From NCBI GenBank assembly GCA_006227965.1, contig SBFL01000134.1:1-6890 (forward strand): a stretch of 6,890 bases of DNA, written 5' to 3'. The first letter of the stretch is position 1; every line of letters starts with the position of its first letter. Made by a program: the position numbers and the translations under genes. Below are positions 1 to 5,840 of the stretch, in pieces. This DNA is from Bacteroidota bacterium (lineage in GTDB: Bacteria > Bacteroidota > Bacteroidia > Flavobacteriales > Flavobacteriaceae). Under the pieces are notes generated by a model. It searched no databases. It was given only the letters and a program-made list of their open reading frames with translations, and was not told the DNA's origin.

Positions 1-1215
1 CGATTCCTTTTTTTCCGGGGCCGCAGATTCCTCACTCTTGGTTGGGATGGGTTCCGCCTGGGGTTCTTCTGGCTGCGGAACGGAAGCCCTCTTGTGGTTT
101 CGGTACTGGCTGGCCGGGATAAGGGCAGGGCCTAGGGATTCTCTAGCCTTTTTTTTTTCAGCTGCACCGACGGAGGCGAGCTGCATCAGGCAGAGTTCGA
201 CCAGCAGCCGGTGGTTGCTGCTGCTCTTGTATTTCAGTTCACAGTCATTGGCCAGGTCCAGGGCCTCCAGAAGCAATTCCGAATTCATTTTTCCAGCCTG
301 TTCCAGGTAGCGCTTCTTTACATTTTCACTGGTATCCAGCAGGGCCACCGTTTGAGTATCCCTGCAGACCATCAGGTCCCTGAAGTGGGATGCGAGCCCG
401 CTGATAAAATGGTGACCTTCGAAGCCGGAACTCAGAATGTGATTAAAATAAAGCAATAACCCGGGAATGTCCCTGCCCAGGATCAGGTCCGTGGTGTGGA
501 AATACACGTCCACATCCAGGACGTTCAGGTTTTCGGCAACTGCCTTTCGGGTGATTTTTTTGCCAGCAAAGCTGACAATCCTGTCGAAGATGGACAGGGC
601 GTCCCGCAGCGCGCCGTCGGCTTTCTGGGCGATGATGTGCAAGGCATCTTCCTCAACCACAATCCCCTGTTGATCAGCTATATACTTCAGGTAATTTACA
701 GCATCTCTTACAGATATCCGTTTAAAATCGAAGATCTGACACCGGGAGAGGATGGTCGGAATGATCTTGTGCTTTTCGGTGGTCGCCAGAATAAAAATGG
801 CGTGCTTTGGGGGCTCTTCCAGGGTTTTCAAAAAGGCATTGAAGGCCGCCTGGGAAAGCATATGAACCTCGTCTATGATGTAAACCTTGTATTTGCCAAC
901 CTGAGGGGGGATGCGTACCTGGTCGATCAGGTTTCGAATATCGTCCACTGAGTTATTCGAGGCGGCATCCAGTTCAAAAATATTGAAGGCGAAATCTTCC
1001 CCTTCCTGCTCACTTCCGTCCTCGTTGATCTTTTTGGCCAGGATACGGGCACAGGTGGTCTTGCCCACACCCCGGGGTCCGCAAAAAAGCAAAGCCTGCG
1101 CCAGGTGGTTATTTTCGATGGCATTGATCAGGGTGCGCGTAATGGCCCCCTGACCCACAACATCTTCAAAATGTTGCGGCCGGTATTTGCGGGCTGATAC
1201 GATAAAGGGTTCCAT
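1..1215 (-). CDS. dnaX: DNA polymerase III subunit gamma/tau (clamp loader ATPase), 3' end missing
   Basis: This is the ATPase subunit of the clamp loader, which opens the beta ring and places it on primed DNA. The 405 visible residues begin MEPFIVSARKYRP at an ATG and stay open to the window edge, so the C-terminus is missing. Visible in order are Walker A GPRGVGKTT (46-54), Walker B IIDEVHM (113-119), sensor 1 LATTEKHK (143-150), the SRC arginine-finger motif (157-159), sensor 2 GALRDALS (201-208), then the helical domain III to about residue 350. After that comes a low-complexity Pro/Glu/Lys linker, as at the start of the tau-specific part. The usual zinc-module cysteines after Walker A are absent: residues 62-80 contain none. 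An A10 run at codons 353-356 could give a short gamma form. The gene is divergent from rnpB. Identity is certain; the missing length is unknown. Confidence 0.97.
   Translation of the reverse strand, partial: MEPFIVSARKYRPQHFEDVVGQGAITRTLINAIENNHLAQALLFCGPRGVGKTTCARILAKKINEDGSEQEGEDFAFNIFELDAASNNSVDDIRNLIDQVRIPPQVGKYKVYIIDEVHMLSQAAFNAFLKTLEEPPKHAIFILATTEKHKIIPTILSRCQIFDFKRISVRDAVNYLKYIADQQGIVVEEDALHIIAQKADGALRDALSIFDRIVSFAGKKITRKAVAENLNVLDVDVYFHTTDLILGRDIPGLLLYFNHILSSGFEGHHFISGLASHFRDLMVCRDTQTVALLDTSENVKKRYLEQAGKMNSELLLEALDLANDCELKYKSSSNHRLLVELCLMQLASVGAAEKKKARESLGPALIPASQYRNHKRASVPQPEEPQAEPIPTKSEESAAPEKKES
129..158 (-). other. Slippery A10 run plus small hairpin in dnaX (candidate gamma-producing site)
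   Basis: In the coding strand of dnaX, ten consecutive A residues (158 to 149) cover codons GAA AAA AAA AAG (353-356) and contain the E. coli-type heptamer A AAA AAG in the correct frame. A -1 shift reads AAA GGC TAG and ends after residue 357; a +1 shift reads AGG CTA GAG AAT CCC TAG and ends after residue 360. Directly after the run, GGCTAG (148-143) can pair with CTAG-g-CC (135-129), a six-pair stem with one bulged G and a seven-base loop. The sequence and stops are seen directly. Use as a translational or transcriptional slippage site is inferred from dnaX of E. coli and Thermus. Confidence 0.6.
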
Positions 1216-1253
1216 CTTTTTCTTGCAGGCGTATTACGCGGGATGCTTTCCTA

Positions 1254-1261
1254 CAAATATA
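1254..1261 (-). promoter_or_regulatory. Candidate dnaX promoter, Bacteroidetes -7 element
   Basis: On the minus strand this reads TATATTTG, an exact match to TAnnTTTG, the -7 box used by the Bacteroidetes primary sigma factor. It lies 38 bases ahead of the dnaX ATG, predicting a leader of about 30 bases. No perfect TTG -33 box is seen; the best is CTG at 1283-1281, 19 bases upstream, so the call is moderate. Confidence 0.5.
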
Positions 1262-1301
1262 CATATCGAAACCATTTTTACAGATCACTTTGGCATGGCT
1301 A

Positions 1302-1334
1302 TTGCTCATTTTATCAACAATTAAAGTACTTTTG
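1302..1334 (+). promoter_or_regulatory. Candidate rnpB promoter (-33 TTG, -7 TACTTTTG)
   Basis: TTG at 1302-1304 and TACTTTTG at 1327-1334 are separated by 22 bases, within the spacing range of Bacteroidetes promoters, and the -7 box matches TAnnTTTG exactly. Transcription would start about 1340, which is where the P1 helix of RNase P RNA begins. This agreement between promoter and RNA end makes it the best-supported promoter in the window. Confidence 0.7.
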
Positions 1335-1339
1335 AAGAC

Positions 1340-1648
1340 AAGCAGGTCAGCCTGTCGCCCTGGCCACAGCGCCGGGGAGGAAAGTCCGGACACCGCAGTG
1401 CAGCATAGCGGGTAACACCCGTCCACCGTGAGGTGAGGACCAGTGCAACAGAAAGGAAGTACAGTTCGGCTGTAGTGAAATCAGGTAAACTCTATGCGGT
1501 GAAACGCCATATAGGTCGGCAATCGAAGGTGGCACGCCTGAGCCGATGGGTAGGCGGATCGAACCATGGGGTAACTCATGGTCCAGATAAATGACAGGAA
1601 CCCCTTTCGCAAGATCGGGTTAACAGAATCCGGCTTATGACCTGCTTT
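1340..1648 (+). ncRNA. rnpB: RNase P catalytic RNA, bacterial type A
   Basis: This is the ribozyme that removes 5' leaders from tRNA precursors together with the RnpA protein. The conserved core segment GAGGAAAGTCCGGACACC sits at 1377-1394, and its 3' partner ACAGAATCCGGCTTA at 1623-1637 closes helix P4. The ends pair as helix P1: GCAGGTCA (1342-1349) with TGACCTGC (1638-1645). Internal hairpins include CACC-GTGA-GGTG with a GNRA loop (1424-1435), ACAG-TTCGG-CTGT (1461-1473), CCATG/CATGG (about 1564-1581) and AACCC/GGGTT (1599-1621). GGTAAAC at 1484-1490 fits the region that binds the tRNA CCA end. A T5 run at 1646-1650 follows P1 and probably marks the 3' end. The exact ends are uncertain by a few bases. 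The leftward rsmD gene ends only a few bases away. Confidence 0.96.
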
Positions 1649-1652
1649 TTAT

Positions 1653-2195
1653 TTATTTCCCCTCGAAAAGGCTGAAAAGCGTACTCCCGTATTTCCGGAC
1701 TTCGACAAACCCTTCCCCGGAGCTCAGATCTCTTTGCGGACCGTGTTCAATTACCAGGATCCCTCCTTTTTTCAATAGACCCCTGTCCAGGCACAGGGTT
1801 GCCAACTCCTTGAGTGACTCCACAGATTCTTCGTAGGGTGGGTCGGCAAAGATCAGGTCAAAGCATTCTGCGGTTTGAGCGAGGAATTTGTTCACGTCGC
1901 GTTTATAGGCTACCACAGGCATTTGAAGCTCCCCCGCGGTTTTCTGAATAAACCTGACGCATCCTGCATGCGCATCCACTGCAACTATATGCGGACACCC
2001 CCTTGAAGCGCATTCATAACTGATGTTTCCGGTACCGGCAAACAGATCCAGGACCGTCGCTTCCTCCCAGGCGATGCGATGCCCCAGGATATTGAAAAGC
2101 GATTCCTTAGCACGGTCGGTGGTGGGCCTTACCGGAAGTCCTTTCGGGGCCTTTATCCGCCTACCCTTATGGGTTCCCGAAATGATACGTATCAC
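1653..2195 (-). CDS. rsmD: 16S rRNA (guanine-966-N2)-methyltransferase RsmD
   Basis: The enzyme uses S-adenosylmethionine to methylate the exocyclic amine of G966 in 16S rRNA during assembly of the small subunit. The 180-residue protein has the family N-terminus RIISGTHKGRRIKAP (3-17) and RPTTDRAKESLFNIL (23-37), the SAM-binding loop LDLFAGTG (49-56), the acidic end of motif II in VAVDAHAG (71-78, D74), and catalytic motif IV DPPY (118-121). The length is normal for RsmD. The start is GTG and overlaps the DUF3822 stop codon as GTGA, so translation is probably coupled. No in-frame ATG lies just upstream, and the residues directly after the GTG match the family start. It is the last gene of a leftward operon and converges on rnpB with almost no spacer. 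Confidence 0.96.
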   Translation of the reverse strand: MIRIISGTHKGRRIKAPKGLPVRPTTDRAKESLFNILGHRIAWEEATVLDLFAGTGNISYECASRGCPHIVAVDAHAGCVRFIQKTAGELQMPVVAYKRDVNKFLAQTAECFDLIFADPPYEESVESLKELATLCLDRGLLKKGGILVIEHGPQRDLSSGEGFVEVRKYGSTLFSLFEGK

Positions 2196-3022
2196 AGGGC
2201 GTTGATCAGGGTAAAGTCAATCCCCTCTTCCTGTCCGGAAAGGGGGAGGGTTGTATCTGCCGGGAGGAAGAGGGAGACATTTTCAAAGTATTCTGAACAG
2301 AATTCATAAACGCGATCCTCCTCGGTAACCTCACCCAGAAGCCTCAGCCTCAGGGATTCCGGATCGAGATTGAGTTGTTCCAGCGAAAATAGCAGGAAGT
2401 AAAGCACATCCTCTGCGCTGCTGATGGCGAAAGAGTTGTAGAAAAACAGCTTTTTGTTGGCAAAAACAACGAGATCCATCTGGGATTCTGCCAGGTGCAC
2501 GTAGCAAATGGTCCCCTGACGGCTGCTCGGGAGTTTAATGAGGGTCTCCAGAAGTACGGTCCCGCTGTGTTTGAATTCGAACTCCCCAAAGAGATCGTAC
2601 AGGAAGTTGTTCACGTTGGCAAAGGGGACATAGACGTTTACAGCATCAAGCCCGGTGATAACGTCGAAATCCAAATGATCCGTAGCCAGGATTTTTGCGT
2701 TGTATTTGAGGTAGTCGGGCAATTTTTCCTCCTGGAAGAGCGGCAGTGGAACCAGGCTGAAAAGCGCATTTCGGTGGATGGCAATAACCTCTGAAAAACT
2801 GTAATCAAGGACCCCCTCTTCCCTGAAACTCTGCCTGATCTCCCGGTGGAGGTCAAAGGGGCTGACCTCCCTTTTGAAAGGGAGGGAATGGCTCAGGGAG
2901 AGCTTGTTGGCAATGGTGTCCAGGATACAAAAAGAAAGTCCATTCAGGCTGACCTGAATGGACAATTTATGATAACTGTTTTCCGCTGCTGCCAGGTCCT
3001 TATTGATCTCCTTTTTTGTCAT
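2192..3022 (-). CDS. DUF3822 family protein, actin-like fold suspected
   Basis: This 276-residue protein belongs to a Bacteroidetes family of unknown function commonly found next to rsmD. It has no signal peptide or membrane helix, so it should be cytoplasmic. Two stretches look like the paired strand-hairpin motifs of the PilM/FtsA/actin superfamily: KLSIQVSLNGLSFCIL (19-34) and ICYVHLAESQMDLVVFANKK (172-191), followed by LFFYNSF. I recall a Bacteroides structure of this family described as actin-like, but cannot confirm it here. The acidic residues expected at the nucleotide phosphates are not evident (H176 stands where PilM-type proteins have D), so ATP binding is doubtful. I chose the ATG at 3022, giving MTKKEIN; the in-frame GTG at 3043 would add seven residues and lengthen the overlap with the upstream gene from 23 to 44 bases. 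The role is unknown. Confidence 0.85.
   Translation of the reverse strand: MTKKEINKDLAAAENSYHKLSIQVSLNGLSFCILDTIANKLSLSHSLPFKREVSPFDLHREIRQSFREEGVLDYSFSEVIAIHRNALFSLVPLPLFQEEKLPDYLKYNAKILATDHLDFDVITGLDAVNVYVPFANVNNFLYDLFGEFEFKHSGTVLLETLIKLPSSRQGTICYVHLAESQMDLVVFANKKLFFYNSFAISSAEDVLYFLLFSLEQLNLDPESLRLRLLGEVTEEDRVYEFCSEYFENVSLFLPADTTLPLSGQEEGIDFTLINAL
2848..2885 (-). repeat. Two overlapping, mutually exclusive inverted repeats inside the DUF3822 gene
   Basis: CCTCCCTTT (2866-2874) and AAAGGGAGG (2877-2885) form a nearly perfect palindrome with two bases between the arms. GGAGGTCA (2848-2855) and TGACCTCC (2863-2870) form a second one with a seven-base loop. They share bases 2866-2870, so an RNA can form only one at a time. 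They fall in codons 46-59 of the DUF3822 gene, and no U-rich tract follows either. Pairing is seen directly; any function is conjecture. Confidence 0.5.
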
Positions 3023-3650
3023 AAATAGGTGGCCAGTTTCCACTTGTGCTCACTTCATTTAGTGATCCGACCTTGATTTCAGTACCGTTGACCTCCTCCA
3101 CGCTAATCTGGGCATTTTCCCTGGTGAGCAGGTCCTGCGGCTGGTCGTAAAGCACCACGGATTTGGCTACCTTGGCTTCAAAGACAGGGGCCCTGTACCC
3201 GCCTTTTTCAACAATATCCGCCTTCAGGGTGAATTGCTCGTTGTTGGCGGCATAAGGCACGTTCATCATTTGCAAGTAGCGATCGCTGTTCTTGAAAAGG
3301 GAATCCTTTACAGCCACAAACCCAAGGGTGTCAATAATCGTGACTTCCTTGAGCAAGTCGATTTGATAGACGCGGTCGAATTCCATATAGGAGGAATCCC
3401 GCTGCTGGGTAATGGTATATCTTCCGGTATCTACAAATGCAACCAGATCATTGAAATTGTTCGCAAAGCGGCCATTTACCGATTTGTAGGCCTCCTGGGC
3501 GTTTCGGATGTCCTTCAGCCTATCAATAACCTCTGCAAATCGCTCTTTTTTCACTTTATCAAATTCTATGGGCCCGGTGACGGATCTATAGATCATGTAT
3601 CCCAGGAAGACACAGACGATCCAAAGAACAATTTGAAAGATGGTTTTCAT
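3000..3650 (-). CDS. Membrane-anchored hypothetical protein with a pilin-like helix region
   Basis: I do not recognise a named family. The 216-residue protein has one N-terminal membrane helix (about residues 4-24, IFQIVLWIVCVFLGYMIY), then a charged amphipathic helix (about 31-56, with FAEVIDRLKDIRNAQEAYKS) and a mainly beta soluble domain that should face the periplasm. The passage AQEAYKSVNGRFANNFNDLV (51-70) resembles the segment after the first helix in pilins and pseudopilins, but no prepilin peptidase site is visible. The ATG at 3650 is preferred: the in-frame GTG at 3686 lies inside the predicted -7 box and would put 12 hydrophilic residues ahead of the membrane helix. It is the first gene of an operon with DUF3822 and rsmD, and its end overlaps DUF3822 by 23 bases, suggesting partnership with DUF3822. 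Coding status is firm; function is unknown. Confidence 0.85.
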   Translation of the reverse strand: MKTIFQIVLWIVCVFLGYMIYRSVTGPIEFDKVKKERFAEVIDRLKDIRNAQEAYKSVNGRFANNFNDLVAFVDTGRYTITQQRDSSYMEFDRVYQIDLLKEVTIIDTLGFVAVKDSLFKNSDRYLQMMNVPYAANNEQFTLKADIVEKGGYRAPVFEAKVAKSVVLYDQPQDLLTRENAQISVEEVNGTEIKVGSLNEVSTSGNWPPIYDKKGDQ

Positions 3651-3685
3651 TTTAGATAGTGTTAATTTGATCTTTTGGTTGATCA

Positions 3686-3693
3686 CAAATCTA
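3686..3693 (-). promoter_or_regulatory. Candidate promoter of the hypothetical-DUF3822-rsmD operon
   Basis: The minus strand reads TAGATTTG, an exact TAnnTTTG -7 box 35 bases ahead of the ATG at 3650, predicting a leader of about 29 bases. No good TTG -33 box is seen. The position argues against the GTG start at 3686, which would lie within the promoter. Confidence 0.5.
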
Positions 3694-3710
3694 CAATTTT
3701 TTTTTAATCA

Positions 3711-3767
3711 GGAAAGGGATTCGGCCAAATTCCTCCCTATCTTTGGGGGCCTATGAAATCCCTTTCC
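3711..3767. repeat. 11-base perfect inverted repeat bracketing the helicase promoter and start codon
   Basis: GGAAAGGGATT (3711-3721) and AATCCCTTTCC (3757-3767) are perfect reverse complements separated by 35 bases. The interval contains the predicted -7 box (3738-3745) and the helicase ATG (3753). The left arm also lies where the -33 region of the leftward operon promoter would be. Arm centres are 46 bases apart, roughly four and a half helical turns. It could be an operator pair or an accident. Confidence 0.5.
3738..3745 (+). promoter_or_regulatory. Candidate helicase promoter, possibly giving a leaderless mRNA
   Basis: TATCTTTG matches TAnnTTTG exactly and ends seven bases before the helicase ATG at 3753. 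With the usual distance from -7 box to start site, transcription would begin at or within a few bases of the ATG. No TTG is found at the normal -33 spacing, so the site is tentative. Confidence 0.45.
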
Positions 3768-5192
3768 GCACCGGCATTTTACAGGCATTTACAGGAAAAA
3801 TTCCCCCATACTCCCACCCCCAAACAAACCCTGGCCCTCAAGTCCCTGGCCGATTTTATCACAAGGGGGGATACAGGGGAGGTATTTCTGCTCAAGGGAT
3901 ATGCCGGGACAGGAAAAACCACCCTGCTGGGCACCCTTATTACCAACCTCTGGCACATTCGTAAAAAGGCGGTACTGATGGCACCCACCGGGAGGGCGGC
4001 CAAGGTAATGTCCAGCTACACTGGCTCCAAGGCTCACACCATACACAGGCAAATCTACTTCCCGAGGAAAGACCGGTCCGGGGGCGTTACCTTTACCCTG
4101 GCCCCAAACCGTCACCGCAATACCCTTTTCATAGTGGATGAGGCATCCATGATCCCGGATGCTCCCACGGAATCCGGAAAGGGTACTAATTCTTCCCTTC
4201 TGGATGACCTGATGACCTTTGTGTATTCCGGTCACAAGTGTCAGCTGATGCTGATAGGGGATACCGCCCAGCTACCTCCTGTCAGGTTATCCCTGAGCCC
4301 GGCCCTCGATGCCGGGAAACTCAGCCTGGGGTTTCAGAAAGAGGTGGTGGAGGTGGAACTGGACGAGGTGGTCCGGCAGGCCGAGGATTCCGGGATCCTG
4401 ATGAATGCCACCCGATTAAGGGAGCACCTGGAAGAGGATCCTCCGCCTCAGTTCCGGTTTTCCCTTGCCGGTTACCCCGATATCACACGGCTTTTTGACG
4501 GGTATGAGATCCAGGATGCCATCAACGAGGCCTTTGACTCCAATGGCAAGGAGGAAACCGCCTTGATCGTCAGGTCCAATAAACGGGCGAACCTCTACAA
4601 CAAGAATATCCGCAGCCGACTGTTATTTTTGGATAATCAACTGGCTGCAGGGGATTATATGATGGTGGTCAAGAACAATTATTTCTGGCTTAAGAGTACT
4701 TCGGAAGCAGGTTTCATCGCAAACGGCGATATCCTTGAAATCCTGGAGATCTTTGCCTTTAAGTCCCTGTACGGGTTCAGTTTTGCCGAGGTAAAAGTCA
4801 GGATGGTGGACTATCCCGGTCAGGCGCCTTTTGAAACCGTCCTGCTGCTGGACACGTTGGAAGCGGAAAGCCCATCCCTTTCCTATGAGGACAGCAACCG
4901 GCTGTACCAGGAAGTGATGAAAGACTATCAGCAGGAGCGGTCTGGATACCGGAAATTCCTGGCGGTCAAGAACAATCCCTTTTTCAATGCCCTGCAGGTC
5001 AAATTTTCCTACGCCATTACCTGTCACAAGGCACAGGGCGGTCAGTGGGAGACGGTATTTGTGGAACAGCCCTATCTTTCCGGAGCACCGGACCGGGAAT
5101 ACCTGCGCTGGTTGTACACCGCGGTTACCCGGGCCCGGAACCGCCTGTACCTCATCGGCTTTCATTCTGATTTTTTTGTGATGGATGAATGA
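3753..5192 (+). CDS. SF1B ATP-dependent DNA helicase, RecD/Dda-like, short form
   Basis: This is a probable 5'-3' DNA-unwinding motor of the RecD2/Dda/Pif1-like group. All core motifs are visible in 479 residues: Q-motif TPKQTLAL (22-29), motif I GYAGTGKTT (49-57), Ia APTGRAAKVM (77-86), II VDEAS (128-132), III IGDTAQLPP (168-176), IV ALIVRSNK (270-277), V TCHKAQGGQW (423-432) and VI YTAVTRAR (455-462). Residues 296-335 (with VVKNNYFWL and ANGDILEI) fit the SH3-like insert found before motif V in RecD2 and Dda. There is no long N-terminal extension as in RecD2, and no nuclease or RecBC partner nearby, so it is a stand-alone helicase. The start gives a short lead into the Q-motif. A role in replication or repair is inferred from the family; the exact substrate is unknown. 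DUF4126 follows after 25 bases. Confidence 0.94.
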   Translation: MKSLSAPAFYRHLQEKFPHTPTPKQTLALKSLADFITRGDTGEVFLLKGYAGTGKTTLLGTLITNLWHIRKKAVLMAPTGRAAKVMSSYTGSKAHTIHRQIYFPRKDRSGGVTFTLAPNRHRNTLFIVDEASMIPDAPTESGKGTNSSLLDDLMTFVYSGHKCQLMLIGDTAQLPPVRLSLSPALDAGKLSLGFQKEVVEVELDEVVRQAEDSGILMNATRLREHLEEDPPPQFRFSLAGYPDITRLFDGYEIQDAINEAFDSNGKEETALIVRSNKRANLYNKNIRSRLLFLDNQLAAGDYMMVVKNNYFWLKSTSEAGFIANGDILEILEIFAFKSLYGFSFAEVKVRMVDYPGQAPFETVLLLDTLEAESPSLSYEDSNRLYQEVMKDYQQERSGYRKFLAVKNNPFFNALQVKFSYAITCHKAQGGQWETVFVEQPYLSGAPDREYLRWLYTAVTRARNRLYLIGFHSDFFVMDE

Positions 5193-5217
5193 CTTATTTT
5201 AGAGGAAATCCACCGAT

Positions 5218-5793
5218 ATGGAGGCAGAAACAATGTTGACTATTTTCCTTGGGATAGGCCTGGCTGCTTCGGCCGGTTTCCGGGTCTTCCTGCCTCTTTT
5301 TGCGCTTTCCATGGCAGCCCATACCGGTATGTGGGAGCTTAACCCCGGCTGGGAGTGGCTGGGAAGCCTCAGTGCCCTGATCACCCTGGGGGTTGCCACC
5401 CTGGTGGAGCTATTCGCCTATTTCATTCCCTGGGTGGACAACCTGCTTGATTCCCTGTCAATGCCGCTGGCGGCCCTGGCAGGAACGGCCGTGATGGTTT
5501 CCACCCTGACCGGCATGGATCCTGTCATTACCTGGAGTCTGGCCATAATCGCAGGGGGCGGGACGGCAACGGCCATAAAGGGCGCTTCAGCGGGGAGCCG
5601 GCTCGCTTCATCCCTGGGGACAGGTGGTCTGGCCAATCCGTTGGTTTCCACGGTTGAAACGGCCACTGCCTCAGCTATTAGCCTGGCATCCATCCTGGCC
5701 CCTGTCCTGGCTGCTTTTATGGTCATCATTGTCCTTGCCCTTGTTTTTCGCATTTATAGAAAGCTAAGGCCACCGCGAAAGAAGTCTTCCTGA
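5218..5793 (+). CDS. DUF4126 family integral membrane protein
   Basis: This 191-residue membrane protein has the DUF4126 signature near its start, [20 protein letters not shown] (13-32), and about five hydrophobic segments: roughly 6-32, 47-70, 81-100, 103-121 and 152-180. A basic tail ([11 protein letters not shown]) follows the last segment and is probably cytoplasmic. Gly/Ala-rich, Ser/Thr-rich stretches such as [16 protein letters not shown] (116-131) are typical of this family of unknown function. The start at 5218 is kept because relatives as I remember them have a few residues ending in an E-T pair before the first helix. An alternative ATG at 5233 has an unusually good GGAGG eight bases ahead (5220-5224), so it cannot be excluded. 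The gene lies 25 bases after the helicase and is probably co-transcribed; a link in function is not evident. Confidence 0.9.
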   Translation: MEAETMLTIFLGIGLAASAGFRVFLPLFALSMAAHTGMWELNPGWEWLGSLSALITLGVATLVELFAYFIPWVDNLLDSLSMPLAALAGTAVMVSTLTGMDPVITWSLAIIAGGGTATAIKGASAGSRLASSLGTGGLANPLVSTVETATASAISLASILAPVLAAFMVIIVLALVFRIYRKLRPPRKKSS

Positions 5794-5804
5794 GACAATT
5801 AATG

Positions 5805-5812
5805 TACATTTG
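5805..5812 (+). promoter_or_regulatory. Candidate kdsB promoter, -7 element TACATTTG
   Basis: TACATTTG matches TAnnTTTG exactly and lies just after the DUF4126 stop. Transcription would start near 5819, about 21 bases ahead of the GTG at 5841. It overlaps the upstream in-frame ATG at 5802, which therefore would not be in this transcript. The -33 region lacks a clear TTG. Confidence 0.5.
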
Positions 5813-5840
5813 TCAATGCCGCAATAAAAAAAGACCCAAA

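Noticed and set aside
496..951. 151-residue plus-strand frame inside dnaX
   Set aside because: It is the complement of the conserved DnaX ATPase domain; the translated product matches nothing I know and is explained by codon bias.
1166..1426. 86-residue minus-strand reading frame across the dnaX start and rnpB
   Set aside because: It lies antisense to RNase P RNA and crosses the dnaX promoter in another frame; its composition (Cys/Arg-rich, no motif) is that of a chance frame.
1638..1658. Classical intrinsic terminator after rnpB
   Set aside because: The T5 run is real, but the stem before it (P1) pairs with the 5' end of the RNA nearly 300 bases away, so it is not a local terminator hairpin.
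2229..2250. G-rich GGAAAGGGGGAGGG resembling the left arm of the helicase-promoter repeat
   Set aside because: It shares only a purine-rich core, has no matching arm nearby, and lies in the C-terminal coding part of the DUF3822 gene.
3023..3043. Longer GTG start for the DUF3822 gene
   Set aside because: It adds seven residues unlike the family start as I remember it and lengthens the overlap with the upstream gene; no ribosome-binding site supports it.
3651..3686. Longer start (GTG 3686) for the membrane-anchored hypothetical
   Set aside because: The GTG is part of the predicted -7 box and would place 12 hydrophilic residues before the membrane helix; the ATG at 3650 fits better.
4623..5165. 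180-residue minus-strand frame inside the helicase gene
   Set aside because: It is opposite a helicase region whose motifs V and VI are intact; no family resemblance, no promoter or spacing logic.
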